Shown here piece after piece: positions 1 through 8,349 of a stretch of DNA of 64,000 nt. The DNA is taken from NCBI RefSeq assembly GCF_014803385.1, contig NZ_JACYFC010000001.1:702136-766135 (forward strand), given 5' to 3'. This stretch comes from Marinomonas colpomeniae. Lineage in GTDB: Bacteria > Pseudomonadota > Gammaproteobacteria > Pseudomonadales > Marinomonadaceae. Both the position numbers and the translations under genes were made by a program. Each line of letters begins with the position of its first letter. Position 1 is the first letter of the stretch. The notes below the pieces were generated by a model that was not told the origin of the DNA, did no database searches, and saw only the letters and a program-made list of their open reading frames with translations.

Positions 1-883
1 TCTCACCACGGGCAATCGTACCCTTAATAGGCTTAGATTCAACATGGCCCTGATCACACAACAAAAAGCGCTCTGGTGAATGGCTTAATAAACTTTGTTC
101 GGGCGAAATCTCTAAATAGGCAGAAAAGGGGGTGGGACAAACCTCGCGTAATGCTTGGTAAGCGGTAAAAGTATCGCCCTGATAAGTACTGGAAAAACGT
201 TGAGCTAAGTTCACTTGATAGCAGTCACCAGATTGAATGTACTCTTGAACTGTAGCAAACTTTTTGGCGTAGTCGCTTGCTGTCATATTAGAGGTGAAAG
301 GCGCAGTTAATGAAAATGTTTGTCGTTCTTTAGTGTGTTTTTTATCACTCATTTCAGTGAAGCGTTTGATTAAGTCAATTGCTTCCGTTTCATCACACCA
401 AGGTGTAATGATAAGTTGTGTTGTTTTCTCTTGGTGAGAGGTAATAACGGCCCAAGTATAAAGACCCATATTTAAAGGATCTAGCTGAATATCGTGTTTT
501 ACTGTATCAGGCAGCTGTTCAACAAAATGGCCGCTCTCGTAACTGTAATAGCCTAATAAACCGCCAGTAAATGGCAAATCTTTTGATGCAGAGATTGCCC
601 AAGGTTCTTGACAAATCAAGGTCATGAGTTCGTTTAATAAATCCATCGGATTCTGTGTGCTTTGCAACTCATACAGCGGTGCTTTTTGCCATGTAATCAG
701 CGAGTTATTTTTAGACGGGCGAATGCGTGCTAATGGGTTTGCCACTAATATGTCGTGGTTTGTATCAGGGAAATGTTCATGGTTACTGTCAAGCAGAGCG
801 GGGAAAGGTAAGTCGCGCACGGCAGAAAAGAAAGACAGTAAGGATGTCTGGTAAGGGAGATTCACCCGTTTGATTTCTGACAT
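1..883 (-). CDS. pabB: Aminodeoxychorismate synthase component I (PabB), C-terminus cut by window edge
   Basis: Makes 4-amino-4-deoxychorismate from chorismate and ammonia for folate synthesis, in the cytoplasm. The first 294 residues are visible, starting at an ATG at 883-881; the frame is still open at base 1. It contains the chorismate-binding-family stretch SGDCYQVNLAQRF and, at residues 285-289, PIKGT. That lysine (K287) is the PabB-type residue; anthranilate synthase (TrpE) has PIAGT there, so this is PabB rather than TrpE. The N-terminal part fits the usual anthranilate synthase component I N-domain. It is divergent from the hydrolase at 962, with about 80 bases between them. No PabA partner is visible in the window. 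Confidence 0.92.
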   Translation of the reverse strand, partial: MSEIKRVNLPYQTSLLSFFSAVRDLPFPALLDSNHEHFPDTNHDILVANPLARIRPSKNNSLITWQKAPLYELQSTQNPMDLLNELMTLICQEPWAISASKDLPFTGGLLGYYSYESGHFVEQLPDTVKHDIQLDPLNMGLYTWAVITSHQEKTTQLIITPWCDETEAIDLIKRFTEMSDKKHTKERQTFSLTAPFTSNMTASDYAKKFATVQEYIQSGDCYQVNLAQRFSSTYQGDTFTAYQALREVCPTPFSAYLEISPEQSLLSHSPERFLLCDQGHVESKPIKGTIARGE

Positions 884-961
884 TTAATTTAATACCTAGT
901 AATATTCAATTATCTATCTCATTGTATTCTTTTAACAAAGTTCCTCACAGGGTAATTGTAA

Positions 962-1828
962 GTGTCTGACGTTTTTTTTCTATCTTTACCAAAAGCACGC
1001 ATTGCGTATCGTCTTTATGAAAATCCGAATGCGCAAACGGATCGCGTTTGTCTACTTTTGCATGGTGCGGGTGTCGCAGGGGAAATCACCTATTCTCCGA
1101 TGTTGCCGTATTTTACCCAGTGGCGCTGGATGCTGCTACCGGATTTAAAAGGCATGGGGGATTCTTTCCATCATCATGGGGAGGAAGATCCAGTCTCGAT
1201 TGATGAACTTACCGACGAAGTAGAGGCGTTATTAGCGCACGTTAAATGGGGTGATTTTGATCTGGTTGCTTATTCACTTGGAGGTTTGGTCGCATTGAAT
1301 TTGAATTACCGACGCAGCCTGCAAGGTAAATCAAAAGTAAAAATGGCATTACTAGAGCCGGCGTCTTTCGATAGAGAAGACTTATCAAGCTTAATGGAAG
1401 TGCGTTTGAAGTATCGTCATGCTTCTACGCTAATTCGTGAAACGGGTGATGTGGAGTTGGGTGTTGCTCAGTTTATGGATGGTGTATCGCCCAATCGTCG
1501 TAAGCATCCCGTGGCAGAAGCTACAACACAATCTCGTCTTGCTCATCGTCCTTTTGGCTTTGCTTATGCGTTAGACGCGGTGACGGATCATGTTGAAATC
1601 ATGTCGACGCAGCCGAGTTTGCGAGACGAGATGATAGCGGCGTCCGAGCAGGTGTTCTTGTTTTCTGGCGAGTTAAGCCATGAAGCATTAAAGCAACATT
1701 ATGAATTATTGAATTTGCAGAATGAAGAATGGGAGCACAAAACCATGAGTGCTTGTGATCATTCTCTGCCTTTTCAAAAACCAAGACAGATCGCGAATCA
1801 TATTAACAAATGGTTTGCAGTAGGTTAA
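962..1828 (+). CDS. Alpha/beta hydrolase
   Basis: A 288-residue soluble alpha/beta-hydrolase-fold protein. The oxyanion-hole region LLLHGAG lies near residues 31-37, the nucleophile elbow AYSLGG puts the serine at about residue 105, and a late histidine (CDHSLPF) is placed as expected for the catalytic triad. The start used is GTG at 962, which gives the usual family length; no strong ribosome site precedes it. The substrate cannot be told from sequence: esterases, lipases and C-C hydrolases share this fold. It is followed after about 105 bases by the pilin cluster, and nothing visible links the two. Confidence 0.8.
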   Translation: MSDVFFLSLPKARIAYRLYENPNAQTDRVCLLLHGAGVAGEITYSPMLPYFTQWRWMLLPDLKGMGDSFHHHGEEDPVSIDELTDEVEALLAHVKWGDFDLVAYSLGGLVALNLNYRRSLQGKSKVKMALLEPASFDREDLSSLMEVRLKYRHASTLIRETGDVELGVAQFMDGVSPNRRKHPVAEATTQSRLAHRPFGFAYALDAVTDHVEIMSTQPSLRDEMIAASEQVFLFSGELSHEALKQHYELLNLQNEEWEHKTMSACDHSLPFQKPRQIANHINKWFAVG

Positions 1829-1935
1829 CTTGATCAAACAATGATAAGAGACGAGCAAGGATGCTCGTCTCTTATCATGAAGTAAGGTGGAAAACGTTTA
1901 AAAAAGTAAGACAAATGAAAACAAGGAGGTTTTCA

Positions 1936-2472
1936 ATGAAGAATCAAGATGGTTTTTCCTTGCTAGAGTTATTGTGTGTACTCGCTATTTTGAGTGTTCT
2001 AGCTTATGCAGGCTCAGCGCAGTTTTTGGCAGTCAGTCAAGATACTCAAGATCAAAGTGCTCTTAAAAACGAAGTTAAGCGGTTGTCTGAAGCCTTGATA
2101 CAGGCTCGGCAATTAGCTGTGGTTAGTGGAAAACCGAGCGTCTTATGTGGTAGTACAATTAGTAATGCTATGAATAGCAGCAGTTGCAATGGTGATTGGT
2201 CTTCAGGTTTTCGGCTTTATCAAGATATTAGTGGAAGCGAAGGTGGTATTGAATATCGTGCGATTGCCTTCACAAATTCATTACAGGTTTCTTGGCATGG
2301 TTTCCCAGTCCAAAAACAACAAATAGAATTTCACTCCAACGGCTTGTCTGGCTACCAAAATGGTACTTTTGAATTTTGCTTAGGTGCTTGGCAAGCCAAT
2401 CTAGTGCTGAACCAAAGTGGACGTTTTTATACTACAGACCCACAAGTCAAAGTTGAGGGGGCCTGTTTATGA
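1936..2472 (+). CDS. Type IV minor prepilin, FimT/FimU (GspH) type
   Basis: First gene of a four-gene minor-pilin cluster. I place the start at 1936, not at upstream in-frame ATGs, because a strong AAGGAGG lies at the right distance. This gives 178 residues with a very short leader, MKNQDG, followed by the class III signal FSLLELLCVLAILSVL. A prepilin peptidase would cut after G6 and methylate F7, and Glu is at mature position 5. The rest is a hydrophobic N-terminal helix and a globular domain with paired cysteines (VLCGS, SSCNGD, EFCLGAW, EGACL). Minor pilins of this class prime pilus assembly at the inner membrane. It overlaps the next gene by four bases, so the pair is co-translated. Confidence 0.82.
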   Translation: MKNQDGFSLLELLCVLAILSVLAYAGSAQFLAVSQDTQDQSALKNEVKRLSEALIQARQLAVVSGKPSVLCGSTISNAMNSSSCNGDWSSGFRLYQDISGSEGGIEYRAIAFTNSLQVSWHGFPVQKQQIEFHSNGLSGYQNGTFEFCLGAWQANLVLNQSGRFYTTDPQVKVEGACL

Positions 2473-2852
2473 CTTTTCGCTTTCTTTCAAACTCTTCTAA
2501 AAAAATACAAGGCAAAACCTTATTACTCAAACGACGCCTACAAGGCTGGATGATGATGGAAGTTATCATATGTCTAGCCTTGCTTGCGGTGGTGTTACAT
2601 CTCGTTCAGAGCCAAAGTGAGGTTCAATGGCAGTCCATTCAGTTAGCTGAAGAACAAAGAAAAATCAGTGAAAACAAAACCAAACAACAGGCTATGGTGC
2701 AACTAACAGGCTCTATCTCTTGGAGGGACAATTCTAATATTACTTTTAATTCTGGTTATCCTGATTGTCAGTTATGTAGAGGTAATCAATTAGAGCGCTG
2801 GTTTTATGCATCGCAGCACATAAATCCTGACTCCGATGAAGGAGATGAATAA
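2469..2852 (+). CDS. Type IV minor prepilin, PilV/GspI type
   Basis: A 127-residue prepilin-like protein starting inside the end of the previous gene, with a GAGGGGG ribosome site upstream. A basic leader of 26 residues ends in LQG, followed by WMMMEVIICLALLAVVL: the class III cleavage site with Glu at mature position 5 and a hydrophobic helix. It is short, with one CQLC motif near residue 101. Its second position in an H-I-J-K-like order suggests the PilV/GspI role in the tip complex. Assignment to PilV is by order and signature only, because these proteins diverge quickly. Confidence 0.75.
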   Translation: MTFRFLSNSSKKIQGKTLLLKRRLQGWMMMEVIICLALLAVVLHLVQSQSEVQWQSIQLAEEQRKISENKTKQQAMVQLTGSISWRDNSNITFNSGYPDCQLCRGNQLERWFYASQHINPDSDEGDE

Positions 2853-3787
2853 TGGCTTCGGATATGAGTAGAAAATCCACTTATCTAATTCGTGGTTTTA
2901 ACTGTGGTTCGAAAAGTAGGGCACAAGGCAGTTTGTTGATGGAGCTGCTGGTAGTATGTTTATTAATTTCTTTGTTTTTACCTTTTCTTGTCAGCACTAT
3001 CTCTCATTTACAAGATCGCCATTTGTTAGCTCAAACCTATCAAGATCAACGTACCTTTAAAGCGGCTATTGATGCTCACTTTCAATCCCAGTGGTCTCGT
3101 TTAATTCCTGCTAATTGTACGGATGATGCTTCATTATTACTGACAGTTCAATCTGGCACTTCAGTACCAAATCGGCTTTCTTCCCGTGTTGTTTCTGCAG
3201 ATTCAGATTGGTTGAAAGGTGTAGATTATGGATCTTGCCGGATAGGTATGACAGTAGCAAGCAATCCATTTGACGTTACATTAGATTGCCATTCGAAAAA
3301 TGGTGATAGAGCAGCGTTTTTTAGTTGTGATGCTTATTCTACGGGACAAGTTACAGCCTTATCTGGTAGTAAAAGAACAATACAATTAGATAATGTCAAT
3401 GTAATTGGTTTGTCTGGCATGCTAGAAAGTGAAGACGGTTTTTATTGGTATTTATCACCAGGTAAAAATGGAGGTACCGCATTTTGGCGAACACCAGAAG
3501 AAAGTGGTAATTCATTAGAGTTACTTAATGGTATTGAACGGCTATCAATTTTCCCTTTACTAGACAGTGACGATAACGGATCAGTGGATACTTTAGCGAC
3601 AAGTTATGGCGATTTTTCTCTAAAGCAAGTTCGAGGACTTTGGGTAGAATATCAATACCGCTTAGATGATTGTAAGTCTGAGCGTGGTATAGAGCTGAAT
3701 CAAAGTTATGAGTCGATGCGAGGTGATACTTGGCACTATTCGACACCTTGCCAGAGTGTAGGGAATCAAATTATTTCATTAAAGTGA
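2852..3787 (+). CDS. Type IV minor prepilin, PilW/GspJ type
   Basis: A 311-residue protein, the largest of the cluster, as is usual for PilW. The ribosome site AAGGAG precedes an ATG that touches the previous stop codon. A long 26-residue leader ends in RAQG, then SLLMELLVVCLLISLFLPF gives the prepilin cleavage site, Glu at mature position 5 and the membrane helix. The periplasmic domain has several cysteines that could form disulphides. It presumably assembles with the neighbouring pilins at the pilus tip. The long leader could mean translation really starts at the internal ATG of residue 5. Confidence 0.75.
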   Translation: MASDMSRKSTYLIRGFNCGSKSRAQGSLLMELLVVCLLISLFLPFLVSTISHLQDRHLLAQTYQDQRTFKAAIDAHFQSQWSRLIPANCTDDASLLLTVQSGTSVPNRLSSRVVSADSDWLKGVDYGSCRIGMTVASNPFDVTLDCHSKNGDRAAFFSCDAYSTGQVTALSGSKRTIQLDNVNVIGLSGMLESEDGFYWYLSPGKNGGTAFWRTPEESGNSLELLNGIERLSIFPLLDSDDNGSVDTLATSYGDFSLKQVRGLWVEYQYRLDDCKSERGIELNQSYESMRGDTWHYSTPCQSVGNQIISLK

Positions 3788-3831
3788 CAGCATCCTAGAC
3801 CTCAAAAATAAGTGACAAGGAAGGTTGTGAA

Positions 3832-4290
3832 ATGAGCATAAAGAAAATTTCAACTCAAAAAGGTTGGGTATCTTTACCTATCATTGCTTTGTTATTGGCT
3901 GTTTCGGCTTTGTCTGCACGTTATCAAGAAACCTTGTTAGCGTCTTATAAATGGCGTGGACAACTTAGTGATGTGGCAGAAAAGCAAGAAATTTGGCGTT
4001 TTTTTCGCGAAGGCTTTGTAGAGTCGCCTTCTTTTAACTTGGCAAGCCTAAGTGTCTGTGTAGGGTTTTGTGAATTAGCTAGTTTACAAAATACGAGCCA
4101 AGAAAAAGAGTGGAACCACGATGGTAAAGTGTTGAATTACCAATGGACTCGTTATGAAAAATTTGATGTCGATACTAATCTTGTTGAAACATCATATAGA
4201 CTTTGTGCCACGCAAAACCAGCAAACGTATTTATGCTGGTGGTGGCGTGAAAGCAAGCTGATATCAAGCGGTTGGGTCTCAATTAATTAA
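3832..4290 (+). CDS. Minor-pilin-like protein lacking Glu5 (PilX/GspK-like position)
   Basis: Fourth gene of the cluster, 152 residues, with an AAGGAAGG ribosome site. A basic leader (MSIKKISTQKG) precedes WVSLPIIALLLAVSALSARY, which looks like a prepilin helix, but mature position 5 is proline rather than glutamate. Loss of Glu5 is known for tip pseudopilins such as GspK, which cap the fibre because they need no preceding subunit. The C-terminal region has the cysteine pairs CVGFC and LCATQ/YLCWWW. It matches no family I can name, and the assignment rests on operon position and leader. A degenerate non-pilin membrane protein is the alternative. Confidence 0.6.
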   Translation: MSIKKISTQKGWVSLPIIALLLAVSALSARYQETLLASYKWRGQLSDVAEKQEIWRFFREGFVESPSFNLASLSVCVGFCELASLQNTSQEKEWNHDGKVLNYQWTRYEKFDVDTNLVETSYRLCATQNQQTYLCWWWRESKLISSGWVSIN

Positions 4291-4326
4291 ACATTTTTCT
4301 AATCATAATTAGACATTTTATAGCTC

Positions 4327-4587
4327 TCAGTCCTTGTGATTAAAGGTTTTTAAATGATCGGCACTGCAAAATGGACGAGCATCTTGATCATGAACCGCAT
4401 GAGAGCGAGGCATAAAAGTTTTGCATTGCTCACAACGAACCATGCTTTCTTGAGTATCTTCTTTTGTAGCAGATTCTGTTTTTTCTGACTTTACAGGCGA
4501 CTGCTTGCTTTTAAACATGATAAATTGACGGTATAACCACCAGCCAATGAAGAAAATAGCTATAAAAACGATCAAACGTACGATCAT
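4327..4587 (-). CDS. PP0621-family small membrane protein with Cys motif
   Basis: An 86-residue protein with one N-terminal membrane helix (IVRLIVFIAIFFIGWWLY), a charged linker and a C-terminal CEQCKTFMPRSHAV...FCSADH segment. The CxxC plus later Cys/His pattern looks like a small metal-binding knuckle. Proteins of this size and pattern occur widely in gammaproteobacteria as the PP0621 family, with no firm function. Its stop lies close to the convergent pilin cluster, and its 5' end faces nadE across about 70 bases, where the promoters of both genes must lie. Confidence 0.7.
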   Translation of the reverse strand: MIVRLIVFIAIFFIGWWLYRQFIMFKSKQSPVKSEKTESATKEDTQESMVRCEQCKTFMPRSHAVHDQDARPFCSADHLKTFNHKD

Positions 4588-4660
4588 ATACTTTACCTAA
4601 GTTGGTTAATTCCAGACAATAAGCAGCATAATCTAACAGAGTTTACGAGATAGCAACTGT

Positions 4661-6298
4661 ATGACATTACGAATTGCAATGGCCCAGCTAGACATGTTGG
4701 TCGGCGATATTAGCAAAAACACCCAATCCGTTATAGACGCGGCCTGTAAAGCTCGTGATGAAGAGCGTGCTGATGTGGTCGTTTTTCCTGAGTTGACCTT
4801 AACGGGTTACCCTCCAGAAGATTTATTGTTACGCCCAAGTTTAGAGCCGCGTATTGAATCAGCCTTGACGAAAATCTTAGCTGAAGTGCGTGATATTTAT
4901 GTATTAATTGGCTATCCGCGACATATAGATGGCGAGTTGTTCAACTGCGCTGGCGTAATCTACCAAGGTAAAATATTAGCCGAATACGCTAAACAGAAAT
5001 TACCTAATTTTCTTGTGTTCGATGACAAACGTTATTTCCGAGAAGGCCAAGATGTAGGTATTGTAAACATCAAAGGTGTAAACGTGGGTTTAAGCATTTG
5101 TGAAGATATTTGGCACCCAGAACCTATAGCACAAGCAAAAGCTGCAGGCGCGGAGCTAATTCTTAACTTAAACGCATCGCCTTATCACATTGAAAAAATG
5201 GGTGAGCGAGAAGCTTTACTTTATAGGCGTGCCACCGAAGCTAGCTTGCCAATTGTCTATGTAAATTACATGGGGGCGCAAGATGAATTGGTGTATGAAG
5301 GTGGCTCGTTCGTAGTGAATGCGAAAGGTCAAAAAGTGATGCAGGCACCTTGGTTTGAAGCAGGCTTATATTGTGTTGATATGATAATTGATGATTCTCG
5401 GCCTAATAAAGTAGAACCTGTTTCAGGAAAAATAGCACCATCACTTGGTGAAGAGGCCAGCGTATACCAAGCCATGGTTTTAGGCTTGCGTGATTATATT
5501 GAAAAGAATCACTTTAAAGGAATCGTACTGGGATTAAGTGGTGGTATCGATTCTGCTTTGTCTCTTGCCGTTGCGGTAGATGCAATTGGCGCGGATCGCG
5601 TTCAAGCGGTAATGATGCCTTACACCTATACCTCGTCTATCAGCTTGCACGATGCAGAGGAAGAAGCCAACTTACTTGGTGTTAAATACAGCGTGTTACC
5701 AATTGAATCTATGGTGTCGGCGTTTACTGATGTCTTGGCGCCAGAATTTGAAGGCTATGCCAAAGATACAACAGAAGAAAACCTACAAGCCCGAACCCGT
5801 GGTGTTGCTTTAATGGCAATTTCTAACAAGAAAGGCTTAATGGTTTTGACGACAGGAAATAAAAGCGAAATGGCAGTCGGTTATGCAACGCTTTATGGCG
5901 ACATGGTTGGCGGCTACTCAGTATTAAAGGACGTATTCAAAACCTTGGTATTTAGGCTTTGTCGATATCGTAATACGCTAGGTTACGTGATTCCTGAACG
6001 CGTTATTACGCGCCCACCTTCAGCAGAACTTGCGCCAGATCAGAAAGACGAAGATTCCTTACCAAGTTACGACATTTTAGATGATATCTTGCGAATGTAC
6101 ATAGAAGAAGACCAAAGCGCGGAAGCGATACTCGCTACTAATAAATTTGATCGTGAAACCGTGTATCGTGTACTCCGTCTTGTCGACGTAAATGAATATA
6201 AGCGTCGTCAGTCTCCAACAGGTGTCAGAATTACTGCACGTGGGTTTGGCCGAGATCGTCGTTATCCGATTACCAATGGATGGCATATCGGAGAGTAA
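4661..6298 (+). CDS. nadE: NAD+ synthase, glutamine-hydrolysing
   Basis: Converts nicotinic acid adenine dinucleotide to NAD+ using ATP and glutamine, the last step of NAD synthesis. It has 545 residues in two domains. The N-terminal nitrilase-type glutaminase has the Glu-Lys-Cys triad at about E44 (FPELTLTGY), K113 (KQKLPN) and C147 (SICEDIW). The C-terminal synthetase has the ATP-pyrophosphatase loop SGGIDS at 293-298 and the TTGNKSEMAVGYATLYGD stretch. All key residues are present and the length fits the glutamine-dependent family. The gene stands alone and ends in a strong bidirectional terminator shared with the convergent gene at 6359. Confidence 0.95.
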   Translation: MTLRIAMAQLDMLVGDISKNTQSVIDAACKARDEERADVVVFPELTLTGYPPEDLLLRPSLEPRIESALTKILAEVRDIYVLIGYPRHIDGELFNCAGVIYQGKILAEYAKQKLPNFLVFDDKRYFREGQDVGIVNIKGVNVGLSICEDIWHPEPIAQAKAAGAELILNLNASPYHIEKMGEREALLYRRATEASLPIVYVNYMGAQDELVYEGGSFVVNAKGQKVMQAPWFEAGLYCVDMIIDDSRPNKVEPVSGKIAPSLGEEASVYQAMVLGLRDYIEKNHFKGIVLGLSGGIDSALSLAVAVDAIGADRVQAVMMPYTYTSSISLHDAEEEANLLGVKYSVLPIESMVSAFTDVLAPEFEGYAKDTTEENLQARTRGVALMAISNKKGLMVLTTGNKSEMAVGYATLYGDMVGGYSVLKDVFKTLVFRLCRYRNTLGYVIPERVITRPPSAELAPDQKDEDSLPSYDILDDILRMYIEEDQSAEAILATNKFDRETVYRVLRLVDVNEYKRRQSPTGVRITARGFGRDRRYPITNGWHIGE

Positions 6299-6324
6299 CC
6301 TTCGTACTTTCTCATTTCCTTTAT

Positions 6325-6355
6325 GTAAAAAGTCGGCTTGAGGTCGACTTTTTAC
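6325..6355. terminator. Bidirectional intrinsic terminator between nadE and the methyltransferase gene
   Basis: A perfect 11-bp stem, GTAAAAAGTCG paired with CGACTTTTTAC around a 9-base loop. The A- and T-rich arms supply a U-tract on either strand, and the hairpin sits between two converging stop codons. Confidence 0.85.
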
Positions 6356-6358
6356 ACT

Positions 6359-7252
6359 CTATTCAAGCCGCTTCCATTCCTTTAATGCTTTTATATGATT
6401 AGGCGCAATACCACAGCAGCCACCTATAATATTGGCACCAAGGTGATGCCATTCTTTAGCGAATTCAAGATATTCTTCCGGTGATAGGTCTCGGTAGCCT
6501 TGTACATTTAGGTTTGCTTTATGATCTTTTGGAATGGGAACAAAGCTATTCGCAAAGGCGCCGATATCGAGCTGTCTGTTATGTTTCGATAATATGCAGG
6601 TTGTATCGCGTATTGCTTGTTCAATCACTTCTGGAATCGAGCAGTTAAAGAAAATACCGTCAATGTTTTCTAATAGTATTGCTTCAATAGCGTCTGTTAC
6701 TAACTCGCCTGAGCGTAAGCTGGCAGGTTGTTCCATCTCATCACTCAATGTAAATGCGTAATAACAAGGCTTACTTGAGCCTTTTAATACACTGGCAATT
6801 ACCTGAGCTTCTTCGATGCTGGCGATCGTTTCAGCCAGCCATAAATCGACATAATCCTCTTGAGCGTTAAGTAATGTGGTTAAAATATCAGTGGCACGAT
6901 GGGGCTCAAATAAATCTGGGCGATAAGAGCCGAATGGCGGTGGTAATGAGCCTGCTACTAAGATGTTATGTTGTGCATTTTCAGCGACTTCTTTTGCAAT
7001 AATAGCTGCTTGTTTAGCGAGTATCGCGCCTTGTTTTTGATAACCATCTTCACCAAGATGGAAAGGCACACAAGCATAGCTATTGACCGTGATAATTTCG
7101 GCACCAGCATCAATAAAGCTTTGATGTGCTTGGGCGACATAATGCGGCGCTTCTATCAAGGCTTGAGCGCTCCATAATGGTTGAGAGAAAGGCGCGCCAA
7201 TACGCTTAAGCTCACGGCCCATGCCGCCATCTAAAATGGTTAAGTTTTTCAT
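6359..7252 (-). CDS. Homocysteine S-methyltransferase family protein (MmuM-like)
   Basis: A 297-residue zinc-dependent methyltransferase of the homocysteine-binding barrel family. The start ILDGGMGREL is typical. The zinc ligands are C204 (FFNCSIPE) and the GGCCG pair at C279/C280. Members move a methyl group from S-methylmethionine or a related donor to homocysteine to form methionine. The donor cannot be settled here, since betaine and SMM enzymes share the core. The gene is single, convergent with nadE, and its 5' end faces the HupE-like gene. Confidence 0.85.
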   Translation of the reverse strand: MKNLTILDGGMGRELKRIGAPFSQPLWSAQALIEAPHYVAQAHQSFIDAGAEIITVNSYACVPFHLGEDGYQKQGAILAKQAAIIAKEVAENAQHNILVAGSLPPPFGSYRPDLFEPHRATDILTTLLNAQEDYVDLWLAETIASIEEAQVIASVLKGSSKPCYYAFTLSDEMEQPASLRSGELVTDAIEAILLENIDGIFFNCSIPEVIEQAIRDTTCILSKHNRQLDIGAFANSFVPIPKDHKANLNVQGYRDLSPEEYLEFAKEWHHLGANIIGGCCGIAPNHIKALKEWKRLE

Positions 7253-7488
7253 TTTGGTCTTTTATATGTCTGAATTAATATGGGCTTCATTCAATCATAA
7301 TTACACGCAAAACATAATGAAACTTGGTCATGATAAGTATGAAGGGAGTTCACTAAATTATAAGAGTGAATTTTTCTCTTAATTGTCTTTACGTTATTTT
7401 GCAATTCCAGACCTATTAGATGAGAGTGAATCTCGTTAAAATTAATTATTAAACACTCGTGTTACTCCTCTTATTGATAGGGCATTTA

Positions 7489-8067
7489 ATGAAAAGATTA
7501 TTCATAGTATTCATCGCTTTAATGCTAACAATTCCGAGTTTTGCTTATGCTCACGACGTTCCTGGTACTGGTGGATTTATGTCTGGTCTGAGTCACCCAA
7601 TATTAGGGTTTGATCATTTGTTGGCAATGTTGAGTGTGGGTATTTTGAGTGCTCAAATGGGAGGGAAGGCGATATGGAAAGTACCAGCTACCTTCGTCAT
7701 TGTGATGTTAGTGGGCGGTGTTCTTGGAATGGAAGGCGTTAAAATGATTTCCGTTGAATTAGGTATTGCAGTATCGGTATTAGCCTTGGGCCTTTCTATT
7801 ACGATAGAGAAAAAATTGCCTGCTTTTATTGCGATGATTTTTGTCGGTTTTTTTGCTGTCTTTCATGGTTTTGCACATGGCGTAGAAATGCCTTACTTGG
7901 CTAAGCCTGAGTATTATGCCTTGGGCTTTGTCGTTGGAACGGCATCTATACATATTGCGGGGGTAGTTGTGGGTGTGTTCTTTCAAAAAATAAAGGACGG
8001 ACAGCGATTGTTAAGGTATTTAGGCGCCGCTATAGCGGGTATTGGGTTTTACTTGATCGCTATGTAA
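7489..8067 (+). CDS. HupE/UreJ family nickel/cobalt-type permease
   Basis: A 192-residue inner-membrane protein. I start it at ATG 7489 because that gives a clean signal peptide (MKRLFIVFIALMLTIPSFAYA) rather than a 10-residue extension from an upstream GTG. The mature protein begins HDVPGTGGFMSG and contains HPILGFDHLLAM, the His/Asp motif of the HupE/UreJ family, plus FHGFAHGVEMP and about six membrane helices. Characterised members import Ni2+ or Co2+ by secondary transport. No urease or hydrogenase genes lie nearby, so the metal and client enzyme are unknown. Confidence 0.88.
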   Translation: MKRLFIVFIALMLTIPSFAYAHDVPGTGGFMSGLSHPILGFDHLLAMLSVGILSAQMGGKAIWKVPATFVIVMLVGGVLGMEGVKMISVELGIAVSVLALGLSITIEKKLPAFIAMIFVGFFAVFHGFAHGVEMPYLAKPEYYALGFVVGTASIHIAGVVVGVFFQKIKDGQRLLRYLGAAIAGIGFYLIAM

Positions 8068-8349
8068 TGGCGATTTTTTGATTAAATGGTAAAGCCGTAT
8101 TCTGATTAGATCTGTACATTACTTATTGTTCCATTGGATGTTTTTCTAATTTGACTGACTGCTTATGCTTTGCCTAGATGTTAAACAGAAAAACCTGTGC
8201 ATGCTTGAGCTTCTTTCAAACATGACGTGTTAGTTGTATTAATTGGTTGTTTGAAACCATTCAAAGATTGCTAAAATGCTAGCAGATGTATATTCTTGCC
8301 GTTTAAGATAAACATATAATAATACAATTACATCTTCTAGGAGTTAGAT

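Noticed and set aside
1861..1935. A longer N-terminus for the first pilin gene
   Set aside because: AAGGAGG is correctly spaced for ATG 1936, and the extension would place an unlikely 31-residue leader before the cleavage site.
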